DNA from: Ascarosepion bandense
Taxonomy: Eukaryota > Mollusca > Cephalopoda > Sepiida > Sepiidae
Assembly (NCBI GenBank): GCA_037127315.1
Contig: JBBBDQ010001124.1
Span: 3,537,501 to 3,601,500 of the forward strand
Direction of reading: 5' to 3'
DNA length: 64,000 bases
Within the stretch, counting starts at the first letter, position 1. Each line of letters begins with the position of its first letter. The position numbers were made by a program, and so were the translations under genes. This document shows positions 1 to 10,870 of this stretch, one piece after another. The notes beneath the pieces are model-generated. The model saw only the letters and a program-made list of their open reading frames with translations, did no database searches and was not told where the DNA came from.

Positions 1-466
1 GAGAAAATGAGATGTTAAAATGTCCTGTTTTTAAAATAGTCCCCATGTACCAATTGACTGGTTCTTTGGCCAATAATTAAAAAAAAAATCCTTATGAGAG
101 TCTATGGTGATAAAGTTGTTCTTGGAGCTTCCCACTACTAGGGTATTGTCCTGGATATTGATGTCAGCTGGTGTTTCTTGGGAGTTTGCTACTACATTTT
201 TTTTTTGTTCCTATGCTGAATTTCTACACATGCCTAGCCTGTCACGAGGGTTTCTTAGATTTGTCTAATTTTGTTAATGAGGCACTTGGGAGCAGCTTTT
301 TGGGTGAAATCAAGGTAGTCCATCAGCATCACTACCCAGATTACTCAAATTTAGAACAGGATCTTTTGGGGTAAGAGACATTAGCACTGTCAGTAGAGTG
401 GGTTCTTTTAGGAATTTTCTATGAACTTTTGGTCATATTGATGCTGGATCAGATTCAGTAAGAAAA
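1..466. other. Unassigned AT-rich sequence
   Basis: I recognise no gene or repeat family here. A 67-codon open frame at 171-374 has no recognisable domain and is probably chance. Confidence 0.5.
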
Positions 467-492
467 TCTAAACTTATTTATAAATGGAACTT

Positions 493-535
<43 letters not shown>

Positions 536-1169
536 CCGTTACCAATAGACTCCGAAACTGCTGAACCGATATTCTTGAAAATTTGCACAGTTGTACTATA
601 AGCGTCTGCAAGTGTTCATAGCTAGGTTTTGTGTTGAGGTACCCCTGATAAATATCGAATATGGTCCGATTTTAATCAAATTTGATACTCTCATAGACAA
701 AGACATAAGAAACAATATTAAGAAGTTTCAAGGTTGCAGTTCTTACAATAGTGCAGAAAATTGATGATATATATGTAACAGGCAAGATGTTTGTGTGTGT
801 GTCTGTTTATCTGCCTGTATGTTTGTATTTTTTCAGCCCTTTTATTTTAGTTTTTTTGCTTCAGGTTTGGCTCTAAGTAGGTATAATTGTAGTTCTTAGT
901 CTCAGCCATGAAACCATTTACTCAGAGGACTTATTTAGCCTTCAAAATTCAGTTTATGACGAAAAAAAACTTAGTTGATATCAATACCAGGAAATCAAAA
1001 TTTGACTGACTTTCATTCATTTTTCTTTCAGTCTACGATTTCGCTTTAACTGGAAACAACTATTGCTTTTTAGTCTTTTGTGCCAACGTCCAAAGAGTCT
1101 GAGCTCCAGAACCATGGATTAGTTTTAAAGCTTTCATTACACCCGAGCAACGCCGGGCTATACTGCTAG
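467..1169 (+). mobile_element. Non-autonomous Helitron-like element, copy 1
   Basis: The element begins TCTAAACTTATTTATAAATG and ends with a GC-rich hairpin (CCCGAGC, loop AAC, GCCGGG at 1142-1157) followed about ten bases later by CTAG. It lies between a host A and a host T. TC start, 3' hairpin, CTRR end and A/T insertion are the established Helitron hallmarks. The 703-bp body encodes nothing and holds a (TG)n tract near its 5' end (about 497-532) and a second TG-rich stretch near 780. Five more copies occur in this window (2776, 13511, 37011, 38939, 42147). No Rep/helicase coding is present, so it would depend on an autonomous partner. Confidence 0.8.
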
Positions 1170-1359
1170 TATAAAATATTTTTTAATATATTTTTAATAT
1201 ATTTTTGAAAATATAAAATATTTATCAAGGCAATTTTGACATCTATTGAAAAGCTACTAACAAAAACAACCTGATTAATTTCTATTCTAACCACTCTTCC
1301 AAAATCAAATCTGGTATTATTATAGGTTTCTTTTTAAGAGCACTAGGAATCTGAAGCTC

Positions 1360-1660
1360 CTAATATTTAACAAAAGAAGAAAAATACATAGAAAACACAT
1401 TCAGAAACTTACAGTGCCCATATCACTTCATTTACAATGCCAAACGAAAGGCACATAATATATACAACCACAACAAAAGCAACCCTTTTAACAATAATAA
1501 TCTAAACAATAACAGATACATTATACTACCCACCAACTCCATTACATCTAATATCCAAAACAATCTATCCCAACTAAAAAAACACACACATGGTAACAAC
1601 TATCTCAAAAAACTATTATGGACATTGTCAGATCTAATAAAATATGAATAATCATCTTAA
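1360..1660 (+). pseudogene. Penelope-like element coding fragment
   Basis: Across shifting frames the plus strand reads as a short basic stretch (IYNAKRKAHNIYNHN), then RYIILPTNSITSNIQNNLSQ and a second basic segment. This resembles the linker between reverse transcriptase and GIY-YIG endonuclease in Penelope-like elements. No catalytic motif is retained and stops interrupt it. It is called by resemblance only. Confidence 0.4.
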
Positions 1661-2742
1661 TTATCCAAGCAACACAATCATCAAACATACAAACCTGTTT
1701 TTTTTTAATACTGTCTTATTCTCGCCAGATTGAACAGAAGCAGTGTATAGGATTGAAAACTCTTGTTGCCTTTAGTGGTATCAACATCATCAAGTTCCCA
1801 GTTATGGTACAGTCCACCTAATATGGTACCCCTTGGACTGGGCCACAAAAAAAATATTTTATTTTTGAAAGATTTTTAAAACTGAAAATTAACCAATTGT
1901 TTATAAATGTGTTAAATTAGCTTGTTACAATTGAAGTGACCCCAAAAATTTGAATCCAATCAATATAATTCCTATTTTAATTACACCAGTGTATTTTGGT
2001 ACTGGAAATAGTAAATTTAATTATTTAGTTTTCAATGAAAGCTAAAAAAAGCTTCAAGAATGCTTTTTCATTTAAAAAAAAAAAAAAAATAATTGTTTTA
2101 AGCCTTAGATATTGACAATTAGTGAAGGTACCTACTCAACCAACACTTCAATCTTGTTTATTTCTTATATATAAAAAACAAACAAGACCAAAACACATGG
2201 TTGCTGCTGTGAAAAGTTGTAAACAATGTGTGGTGCTGCTTTTATAGCCATTTAATGAACTAAAAGGTGGATGATTAAAAAATATCCTGAAGAATGGAAG
2301 TTGCCGGACCATGGAGTGCAGGATTAACGGCCAGACTGTACTTTTCATTGTGAAGTGAAATTGTTGGTGTGTGTATGTTTGCATATAGAAAGTTTAAAGT
2401 TAGTTATAAAGTCAATCTAATCAGGAATTCATATGTCTACTGTTGCTAGAACATGTTCAGAAGAGTAACTTTTAGGAGTACAGGTACGTGTAAGAATAAG
2501 AATTGTCAACAAAACTTGACAAACTAGAAATAGATTAAAGTTGTTCAGTCTTTTCACATCTGTATGCTACAATGTTGCATTCCAGATCTGTAGATTTTTA
2601 ACATCTGGACTATTTATATGATCCTTTAGACTTTCACGAATACTTAAAAAGACCAGGTTGGGATGTGTTTGGGGGGGGGGGGGTCTAGAGCAAGAGACAA
2701 TCAATATAAAAAAAATACTCCTAACTTATTTGCAAATATTAA

Positions 2743-2747
<5 letters not shown>
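1661..2747. other. Unassigned AT-rich sequence
   Basis: It contains poly-A (about 2075-2089) and a poly-G run (2671-2683). I see no supported gene. A 78-codon minus-strand frame at 2148-2384 has no recognisable domain. Confidence 0.5.
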
Positions 2748-2775
<28 letters not shown>

Positions 2776-2783
<8 letters not shown>

Positions 2784-3080
2784 TATTTATAAATGGAACT
2801 GTCTGTGTGTGTGTATCCATTACCAATAGACTCCGAAACAGCTGAACAGATTTTCTTGAAAATTTACACAGTTGTACTAGAAGCGTCTGCGAGTGTTCTT
2901 AGCTAGGTTTTGTGTCAAGGTACCCCCAATAAATATCGAAAATCGATAATTGAAAAAATCGGGTTATAGAAGGAGTGGTCCGATTTTAATCAAATTTCAT
3001 ACACTTATAGACAAAGACATAAGAAATGATATTCAGTAGTTTCAAGGTTGCAGTTCTTACAATAGTGCAGAAAAATCGAT

Positions 3081-3123
<43 letters not shown>

Positions 3124-3312
3124 ATAAAAGGCAAGATGTTTGTGTGTGTGTCTGTTTATCTGTCTGTATGTCCTTTATACAAATTCACAATTTTTATCCA
3201 ATTCTCACCAAACTTCATACAAATATTCTTTAGGCTGAGTCTGAGCTCCAGGACCATGGATTAATTTTAAAGCTTTCATTACACCCGAGCAACGCTGGGG
3301 TTGTACTGCTAG
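2776..3312 (+). mobile_element. Non-autonomous Helitron-like element, copy 2
   Basis: Same family as the element at 467. The 5' end has merged with a (TA)n tract (2748-2778), so the TC start reads TA. The body carries the family phrases (GTTGTACTAGAAGCGTCTGC, then ACAAAGACATAAGAAATGAT) and an internal (TA)n at about 3085-3115. The 3' end keeps the hairpin, slightly mutated (CCCGAGCAACGCTGGGG), and CTAG followed by T. Confidence 0.75.
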
Positions 3313-3940
3313 TATATATATATATATATATAATACCAAGCTGAAATTTTGAGACAATATGTTGCATTTATATCTTGACAAACCACTGTACTTTATGGTC
3401 TCTGGGTTTTGAAATATCATAGAATTTCCTGTAAGATATGGCTGAGGAGATGGAAAAAAACTCCTCATTTCTTGAAAGTCAATAATTTAATCCCAGGGCT
3501 AAGCAGTGCAGGAATATATTAACTCTGCAGAGAATGACAAGAAAGGATACCAAATGAGGTAAACAATAACAAATTGTCTCTTGGGATGAAATAATTCCTT
3601 CTGAAAGTTTATGGATTCAAGAGAAAGACGAAGTTATATTGATAAAAAAAAAAAGACTAAACTGAAGAAGAAAGCCTGAAAGGATCAGAGTATAATTATC
3701 AGTTTAGAGGTCAACAATCAAATTAACTTCTAACTACATAGAGATCTCACAATAATGAGTCCCACAACCCATTAAGGTCATTGGGGCACAATGCACCACA
3801 GCAGTGGTGTGTCTTGAGCTCCACTTATGGAATCAACTAACAAATTCAAAAGCATTCAAGAAAGCATAACTCTACCAGCACCATTGTCATTAAATACAGA
3901 ATTAAATTCATTTTGTAGGTATGATCCATTACAGGTAAAT
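3313..3940. other. Unassigned, with short (TA)n at start
   Basis: A short (TA)n tract directly abuts the Helitron 3' end. No gene or family is recognised in the rest. Confidence 0.45.
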
Positions 3941-3944
3941 GACC

Positions 3945-4320
3945 TCTGCTCTGATGATCTTTTTCAGGTGCCTTAACAACAGGAATTTACTCATGCTACT
4001 AGATTGGCATCTAGGTCCCACCCATTTAGCATCAAAATGTCAAATGTAACAGCCACTTCTATCAGTTTCTTATCTCACACTTATCTGTGGAACTCCCTTC
4101 TGTATACTTGCTTCCCTGATAGCTACAATCTTTAAAAGTTTAAATGCAATGTCACTTGCTATCTTCTGTCTCCTTGATTCCCATCTTTCTCTTGTCCTAT
4201 TTTTGACATCCCCTGTACTTTGTCTCCTTTTTCTCTCACACTGTAATCCCCTGCACACTTATGGCAGTCCTGCCTTGCTTGGAGGTAAACAATTATATAT
4301 AAGCATTATGTTTTGACTTC
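3945..4320 (+). mobile_element. LINE 3'-end fragment (Jockey/CR1-like)
   Basis: The DNA matches the C-terminal coding and 3' UTR of the LINE family seen at 7203-7658 (minus) and 14345-16500 (plus). The shared phrase is TGTGGAACTCCCTTCTGTAT, which codes for LWNSLPYTCF in the intact frame. A T/C-rich 3' UTR follows, ending in CCTTGCTTGGAGGTAAACAA, a variant of the family's terminal CTTGCTTGGGGTGA. The frame is broken. It is a dead 5'-truncated copy. Confidence 0.7.
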
Positions 4321-5040
4321 TTTTTATAATTGTGATTGTTGTTTTAATATATGAAAATAATATCAAAACAAACAAACAAAAAAAAAAGGAAAGGAAAGAA
4401 TCTTCTTAAATCTAAACAGTTGTTTTTAGGTCTGTGGCACACATTTCCAGAGAATGTTAGCAAAGTTTATTCTCAATTTTTAAAGATAAACAGGCCAACA
4501 TGGATAAATACATAACCCCTGTCTAACTAAAATGAATTTTTTTTTTAAAGTATATTTTTTGGCCGTTCTTTTGTGTTATAATAAAAGTGCTAACATCCTT
4601 GCAAAATTAGTGGTTGATTAGGTAACAAGATGCAACAATGTTTTTTTTTTCTTGTAAAATTATTTTATCAAGGAATAAAAAAAATAATGGTGATAGGAAT
4701 AAAATTATAGAAAATAGTGTTGGGGAAATTTTTGAGTATGAATCAGGTTGCCCAAATATTCCTCAACTCCCAGATTTGTTTCACAGGCATTGATTGAAAT
4801 GATTACTCCCACCACATCCACACTAAATACAGTTTGCATCATTCATTAAAAATATTAAATAAAAATCAAAACAAGAAATCCTTTTTCCTTTCGTTTCCTG
4901 AATTAACAGGAGATCCCCGCCCCCACACACACAAACTCATTTATCCAAGTGTCTTCATCTCAAAAACTAAAATATGAGATAAGGATGTTAAAGCTGATAA
5001 CATCTGACAGTAGAGAGAAAAAAAAAAAAGAGGCTGATGA
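4321..5040. other. Unassigned AT-rich sequence
   Basis: Only poly-A and poly-T runs and a short (CA)n near 4925 are visible. No gene is seen. Confidence 0.5.
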
Positions 5041-5361
5041 GAAAGTGTGTGTTTGGGGTTTACATGTTGGTGTTCAATAGAGAATAGACAAGAAATTGGA
5101 GAGCCGAGTTCGAATTCCAGTTGAATTCATTGCATTCACTTACACGCAAATACCCTTGGGAAAGGTATTAATCCATCTCTTCCTTCCAGTTATGGGTTAA
5201 ATAACAGGACAGATTGGGTTCTATAGCCTTGGCTGGCAACCAGTCTACCGCAGAAAGCAATGGCAAGCTACTGCGGGATAATCTTCTGCCCAGTCAGTGA
5301 TGTCTCTTTCGAGACATGATCGCCCAAGCGTGTTTCACGTATGGCACTTAACTGACACTGA
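5041..5361 (+). mobile_element. tRNA-headed SINE, family A
   Basis: The tRNA-derived 5' head is worn, but a pol III B-box-like sequence survives (GAGTTCGAATTCC, near 5106). The family body follows: ACGCAAATACCCTTGGGAAA, then TTATGGGTTAAATAACAGG, ACCAGTCTACCGCAGAAAGC and GCACTTAACTGACA. There is no coding capacity; mobilisation would need a LINE. Other copies are at 10486, 12458, 27341, 40176, 40666, 46679, 50009, 55256 and 62306. Confidence 0.85.
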
Positions 5362-6295
5362 ATGTCTACAAAGGTGTAAGAACAAAGTTAAAACATGCAT
5401 TCTATGTGAGATCTTGAGAGTTTACAGTCACTAAAAGTTGATATCATTTGTTTTCCTAATATTTCAAGGAAGCACAAGATAATTGATAGTAATAATAGAA
5501 AAAAAAGCTTATTTCAAATTTGTGCCTGACACTCAAGCTCGTCTTACTTGAAATTACTGAAACTCCTTCAAGATGAAACCCATAATCTATCTGTAATAGA
5601 TAAGTGCTAATAATATCTGATCGACATCCAGTCATGAAACATATTCATACTGGAAACGAACTGGAAATTTAATCAGAACAGATTTATCTTAGTTTTGCAT
5701 TCAACACAAACTTAACTTTTATAACAGAAATATTTTTGACTGGTGTTCAAATTCAATATAAGAACCAACATTTTCAAATTCTTATTTTCTCAACAACAAT
5801 ATCACCATTTGGTTGAATTGTATTTTCCTGCTTACACTTTCTTTTTCCGTGATATTAAGATGGACCTCTCTCTCTCCCATACATTACATACATTATATAA
5901 TTAACGAATTTATAATATTAGGTCTAATGAACTTATATCTTTGTATTGTTTTTTTTTTTTTTTTTTTAAATACCAATAGATTTGAGCTGCAACATTGTAA
6001 CTGATGTCAATATCTGTCTACAATACATTTGTGACCCAAATTTAAAAAATTTCTCTCTCTTAGCCATTTTCATTAGCTCTTCCCTCTGTTTTCTCATTTA
6101 TTTTTCTCTTCACTTTCTATTTCTTCTTTATCTTTCCTCTTTTCCTTTTCTTGATTTCTCATTCTATTTTCTGATCTTTTCTTTTCTTTGTTTTTTATTA
6201 AATATCTTTTGACCTTGTACAAAAAAAAAAAAAATGCAAAATAAAGGAAAGTGCTGTTCTGAAAAAAATTTATTTTTTAAAATAAAACTTATTAC
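5362..6295. other. Unassigned, pyrimidine-rich
   Basis: It includes poly-T (about 5950-5968) and a T/C-rich tract around 6045-6200. Open frames at 5813-6212 are translations of this low-complexity sequence and are not accepted as genes. Confidence 0.5.
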
Positions 6296-6382
6296 CATTA
6301 TTGTTAACTTCCTGATGAGGCATTGTTCTTTTGATGTTGAAACAAAATGTAGTAGTGTGTAGTTTTTCACATGTTCTAACAT
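6296..6382 (+). ncRNA. Hammerhead-like ribozyme relic (candidate)
   Basis: CTGATGA at 6312-6318 is followed by a possible stem II (GGCATT with GATGTT, two G-U pairs at its base). GAAA follows at 6339-6342. A 3-bp hairpin comes next (ACA at 6342-6344 with TGT at 6348-6350, loop AAA), then A6351, the expected cleavage position. Stem I is only partial. A decayed homologue lies at 26805-26895. The order of parts is that of a type I hammerhead. Activity is not shown, and the G-U pair closing stem II is a weakness. Confidence 0.4.

Positions 6383-6411
<29 letters not shown>
6383..6411. repeat. (TA)n microsatellite
   Basis: A pure TA tract lies just downstream of the hammerhead-like repeat. Confidence 0.95.
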
Positions 6412-6413
<2 letters not shown>

Positions 6414-6689
6414 CACTTATTTTATTTAAAACTGTATTTTGAGTTTAATAAAATTTTCATTCAATCCTCAGCATATGTGTGTGTATATATATATATATGT
6501 ATAAAATTTTGAGGTATGCTATATTCCTGAGTAAAATTTCACAATATCAGAGAGAGAGAGTATGTGCAAATATAAGGGTAGACACATATCAATACGGAGT
6601 CGTGGCAGCCCCGTGTGTGTTTGTATTTGTATATATTAGGTTGACGGAAGTTGAGATCACAGAATCACTGAATTCCATGTTTTTTTTTT

Positions 6690-6835
6690 CTGGTGACTGC
6701 ATGTGTATTTCACCAGGGTTACATCTGCTTTTGAATTCGGTGATATCTTTTCTTAGACTGGCTGTCAGCCACAGATATAGACCCCAGCCTATCTTGCTAT
6801 TTAACTTGTAGCTCTTCTCTCCTCATCTACAAGAG
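6690..6835 (-). mobile_element. Diverged SINE central-domain fragment
   Basis: The plus strand reads CACCAGGGTTACAT, then GACTGGCTGTCAGCC and CAGCCTATCTTGCTATTTAA. The last phrase is a diverged reverse complement of the family A central domain (TTAAATAACAGGACAGATTG). The 3' part differs from family A and matches the copies at 33245 and 59135, so I treat it as a third tail type on the same core. Confidence 0.5.
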
Positions 6836-6971
6836 ATATATTCAAAATCCCCAGCATATCTCTCAAACCATGAATTATACCAAAATCTATATCTAATATT
6901 TTTCTTATATATACAAACTGATGATAAAACTTTATAAACTGGGCAAGGTGAGAAGAATTATAAGTTATGTG

Positions 6972-7768
6972 ATTTTTTTTTTTTTTTAAATCATCTCACC
7001 CCAAGCAAGGCCACTGTTGCACAGGGGGTTATGTAGGGGAAAGTGATGAGAAAGAGGGGTTAGTTATAGGAAATGTCAGGAGGAGGGTAATAGATCAATG
7101 AGAATAGTGAGGATGGGGGTGGAGTAGATGAAAAAAAGAGCTTGAGAGAATGGATGTGAGTTAGTGTGATAGGAGATATCTATTGACCTTACATTTAAAT
7201 TCCTAGAGATTGTAGCTGTTGGGGAAGCAAGTATATGGAAGGGAATTCCACAGGCGGGAAGTGCGTGAAAAGAAGCTGTCAGAGTAGAAATTGCAGTTAC
7301 ATTTTATCTGTTTCACTGTAAAAGGGTGGGACCTAGTTGCTAATTTAGTAGCTTGTGTAAATTCATACCTAGGGGGCCCCAGTAATCTAAGTTCATTGGA
7401 GCAGAAGCCGTGAAAGTATTTATAGATGAGGCACAGGGAAGCCACATCACGCCGGTGAGACAGTGGCTGCAGCTGAGCTGCCAAGTCAGGATCAATCACA
7501 TTATAGAATCTCAGTTGGATTTTGTCAAGAACCCCAATGTGAATATCAGGGGCACCCAACCAGATGTGGCAGCAGTACTCAATACACAGGTGGATGGTAG
7601 TTTTATATATGTGCAGGAAGGACTCAGACAGAAAAAAAAAATCTTCTCGGCCCTGCACAGTGAACTGATCTTCTTAGCAGTGGATTTAGCAATGGATTCA
7701 ATGTAGTCATTCCACTTGAGGTCCACTGAGAGTGTGAGGCCAAGGATGGATAGAACATCAGTATTCAA
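6972..7768 (-). mobile_element. LINE 3' half, Jockey/CR1-like
   Basis: On the minus strand the fragment runs from the region after the reverse-transcriptase domain to a poly-A tail (plus-strand T run 6973-6987). Frames at 7768-7511 and 7658-7203 read LGLTLSVDLKWNDYIES, HIYKTTIHLCIEYCCHIW and SRTSRLWNSLPYTCFP. These match the conserved C-terminus of invertebrate Jockey/CR1-group LINEs. A frameshift near the T-run-encoded FFF separates the two frames. The 3' UTR ends in the family signature (plus-strand TCACCCCAAGCAAGG). It is 5' truncated and inactive. Confidence 0.85.
7203..7658 (-). pseudogene. LINE reverse transcriptase C-terminal frame
   Basis: This 151-codon open frame is the C-terminal tail of the LINE above. 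It has no reverse-transcriptase catalytic motif. Recognisable segments are CIEYCCHIWLGAPDIHI, RRDVASLCLIYKYFHGFC and RLWNSLPYTCFPNSYNL. It belongs to the mobile element and is not a host gene. The upstream sequence is in another frame, so no functional protein is expected. Confidence 0.8.
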
Positions 7769-8319
7769 TGTTTAATAAAAAAACTTTCACCTCCCCACTT
7801 AATAGAAGTACTTGATGGCTTCTCTTTGGAATACAAAATTAACAGCTCTTTTGGCTAATTTTGAGTGAAAATGTAATGAATTGCCCATCTTTCAAATATT
7901 CCCTTAGAAGAGCTTCAAATGTCTAAATTAAGTGTTTGTTTTATCTGACCATAACCATCTTATATACGTGTTCAGGTTAAAACCATAAAGTCTCTTGTTG
8001 CGTTCACACATTCATATTAATTCGAACTGGATCTTTCTAAATCAATCTACTTTTTTGTAAAATTTGATAACCAGTGATTGCACATATACTCACAGTCCAT
8101 ATATATAAAATGCTACAATTGAAATAGAAGAGGGGGAAGCTAAGTAGTGAGTGTGTAAAGCTGGGGAGGAAAAAGAAAAAAAAAAACATAGAAACAGGGC
8201 AAATAATCATGACACTTTGCACACCTATGAATGCACATCTACACTGATGAGCACATGGCCTTGCATGAAAAATGTGTGTGTGTGTGCGCGCACAAAGAAA
8301 AGGAATAGCCCAGGATGCA
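7769..8319. other. Unassigned AT-rich sequence
   Basis: There are short (TG)n and (GC) steps near 8272-8290. No gene is seen. Confidence 0.5.
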
Positions 8320-8650
8320 AACTACAAATTAGAGACATTAAAGTCAAGCAAATACAAAAACTTTAAATGTCTAGAAAGTATTTTAACAGAAGACAGAAAA
8401 TGCAACACTGAAATCCAAAAGGAACCTTAGATAGAGAAAGATGCCTTCCAAAAGTTAAGCAAAGTATTAATACTCACAGAACGTACTGAAGGCAAAAAGA
8501 ACAAAGAAAAACAGCAGATAATCTACCTAATGAATTTGTGTAAAAAAGGAAATAATACAAAAGACAAACTAAGAGCTACAAAGGATAGGAAACTGTGGAG
8601 AGTCATGATTACCCATCCTAAAGGAACATGGCACATCGAAAAAAATTCAG
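8320..8650 (+). pseudogene. RTE-like LINE reverse transcriptase C-terminal fragment
   Basis: Frame-shifted plus-strand translation gives a degraded FKCLESILTEDRKCNTEIQ, then AKDAFQKLSKVLI, and near 8570 LRATKDRKLWRVMITHPKGT. These correspond to the region after the YMDD motif and to the extreme C-terminus of RTE-type LINEs. The same family occurs at 41690-42065 (plus) and 56400-57535 (minus). The copy is 5' truncated and multiply frameshifted. Confidence 0.65.
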
Positions 8651-9128
8651 CCAATAAGGTCAGTTTAAATTTTTTTGTTTTTGCATTTTTCAAGTTTTGA
8701 AATAAGTTGAAGCCTTTTCTTTTATTGTCCTCTCTTTCCAAAAATGTTTTTTCTAAAGTCCATTCACTTTCTGTAACCTGTTGCGTCTTAGTGGCTTCAT
8801 GGTTTCATCACCTTGACTGTGGTAAAAGGATTTAAAAAAGAAAAAAAAAGTTGCTGTACATCCTGACTAAAATTGTGCCAAAATTGAAGTTTTTGTTAAG
8901 AGTAATTTTGATCTTTGTCATTATCAAGAACAAAATGATGTCAGTATCATTGACACAAGTTTTGTTGGCTACATGCTGGCAAGGTTTTGTTCAGAAATCG
9001 ACATATCACAAGAAACTACAATCTCTGACTCCCAACTGCATAAGCCCCACTGTCTCTATTTTGTTTTTTTTTTTTGAAAAGTAGTGATTTTCTAACTGCT
9101 GCTTAGACATGACACAAAGCTTAAAGTA
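8651..9128. other. Unassigned sequence
   Basis: A 77-codon frame at 8851-9084 has no recognisable domain. No gene is supported. Confidence 0.45.
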
Positions 9129-9202
9129 TGCAGCACCCAGTGAGAAGCAAACTTGCTACTCAATTGTAATGATTCAAGCTTGCTAACCATTACACCATGT
9201 TG
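9129..9202 (-). repeat. tRNA-like SINE head (type GGTGTAAT)
   Basis: On the minus strand an A-box-like segment (TGGTGTAATGGTTAGCAAGC) is followed by a decayed B-box region and CTGGGTGCTGC. The same head appears on the plus strand at 39540-39670. It is not an intact tRNA gene: acceptor pairing and the B box are lost. Confidence 0.55.
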
Positions 9203-9820
9203 AAAAAAAAAAAGAAAAAGAAATGAGTTTAATAATTAATCATGTCAAGAGATAAGGGCACTTAAAAATATTGATTGGGTTTATGAATTGCACTCTCCTA
9301 TTGGCTTCTCAGTTGCCTCAAGGAATTTAGTGTCACTGAATATTTTGGGTAAATGTTAGAGGTAGCTAGCAATATGGTGAAAAATCAAGACTGAAACAAT
9401 CTCGCACACAAGTGGAAAATATGTGGGGGATGAGGCACTTGTGTTATATAGAGGATGGTGTGCAAAGGATAGAAATAAGAAAAATAATGAAATTTTAGTG
9501 GGAACATCTGAAAAAGAAAGAGGGATATAGAAATATTTTATTAAGATATTTTTTTAATTCCTAAAATCACGAAACATTTCTTTGAGATCTTTGTAAATTT
9601 GACATAGAAAGGCAGCAAACATCAAATCAATTTACAAATTTACTTTTTCTTTTGATTAATGTTCACTCAATAAAAGGCTGAAGAGTCACTGAAGGTAGTG
9701 GGTTACTGCATAGTGTATGAGTAAGAATAGGCAAGAAGTGCAGTTCATGCAGTTATGTAGGAAAGATAATGCTTTATCCTAAACTTAGATACATCAAGAT
9801 TGTAGTGTTTGGGAAAACAT
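9203..9820. other. Unassigned AT-rich sequence
   Basis: No gene or repeat family is recognised. Confidence 0.45.
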
Positions 9821-9825
9821 CTTGC

Positions 9826-10001
9826 TGAAAAGTAGAAACTATTGCCCAGTTCACACTCCACCCACGTTTATTGAACAGATGAAGACGCTCATTCCTTGTT
9901 CCCTGCTTAAGATGTGGTTTCCAGTTTTCTCTTTTCCAATCTTGTCACTCTTACGTAGCCCCCTGCACATCAGTGGCATTACCACCTTGCTCGGGGTGAT
10001 A

Positions 10002-10036
<35 letters not shown>
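9826..10036 (+). mobile_element. LINE 3' UTR and poly-A tail
   Basis: The fragment shows the family 3' UTR: TTCCCTGCTTAAGATGTGGT, then CTCTTACGTAGCCCCCTGCA, CCTTGCTCGGGGTGATATGA and a poly-A tail of about 25. The same sequence is found in reverse at 25955-26260 and as a short tail at 41398-41485. It abuts an oppositely oriented LINE fragment at about 10045, so the two insertions are tail to tail. Confidence 0.8.
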
Positions 10037-10044
10037 AAGAAGAA

Positions 10045-10870
10045 GAAAAAAATCAATCTTTGGAGAGAAACTGTTCGTGTGGAACTTATTTCTTATCAAT
10101 GGAATACGAAGGTGAGGAGAAGAATACATCTTTGAGTACTTGGTATTGTCAAGGCTGGTGGAATGTAACTCATGAAAAACATGCCATGGAAATAGCAATT
10201 GAGTAGTGAGAGGCTTGCAATGTTTTTTTTGTCTGAGAGAAAAGGGGTTGTTGGGTAGAAAATAATCACCCACAAGGCTGTGTAGATGCTTTTGAACTAT
10301 CAAGATAGGCAATTGAGGACAGGGCATCTCCAGCCCAGACATGGCAGCAATACTCAATTTTTGGCCTAATCTGGCTCTTGTAAAGATGGATTATAGCAGG
10401 TGAGTCAGATATTGGAGGGATACAATGAACCAACCATTGTTTTCAATGTTTTAGAAATAGATTGTATACAGGAGTTCTATTTGAGGATGTGCGTTGTGGT
10501 GCAATGGATATCAACTCGGAACAAGAAATCGGGGAGCCGAGTTCAAATTCCAGTTGAATTCCTTGCATTCACTTACGCGCAAATACCCTTGGGAAAGATA
10601 TTAATCTGTCTCTTACCTCTAGTTATGGGTTAAATAATAGGACAGATTGGGTTCTATAGCCTTGGCTGGCAACCAGTCTACCGCAGAAAGCAATGGCAAC
10701 CTACTGTGGGGTAATCTTCTGCCCAGTCAGTCATGTCTCTTTCAAGACATGTTCACCCAAAGCGTGTATCACGTATGGCACTTAACTGACAGATAGGAGT
10801 TCCATTTGAGGTCTGGGGTGAGCTTGAGTCCCAATAGACATTCAAGGTAAGGAATTACTTTGAGAGAACA
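10045..10870 (-). mobile_element. LINE C-terminal fragment interrupted by a SINE
   Basis: Reading the minus strand from 10870, LGLKLTPDLKWNSY runs to the SINE at 10795. Coding resumes below 10485 with IQSISK, YKSQIRPKIEYCCHVWAG and RNKFHTNSFSPK. These are the same Jockey/CR1-like C-terminal blocks as at 7203-7658, from a diverged subfamily. Frameshifts and stops are present. The LINE is older than the SINE inside it. Confidence 0.75.
10486..10795 (+). mobile_element. tRNA-headed SINE, family A, with target duplication
   Basis: This copy is near full length. It starts GATGTGCGTTGTGGTGCAAT (A-box region), with a B box (GAGTTCAAATTCC) near 10535, and ends GCACTTAACTGAC. It is flanked by a 15-bp duplication differing at one base (GGAGTTCTATTTGAG at 10471-10485; GGAGTTCCATTTGAG at 10796-10810). 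The duplication shows target-primed insertion into the minus-strand LINE. Confidence 0.92.

Noticed and set aside
9851..10357. 168-codon minus-strand protein
   Set aside because: It spans two oppositely oriented LINE fragments and a poly-A/T tract. Only the first half is real LINE antisense coding, so it is not one protein.
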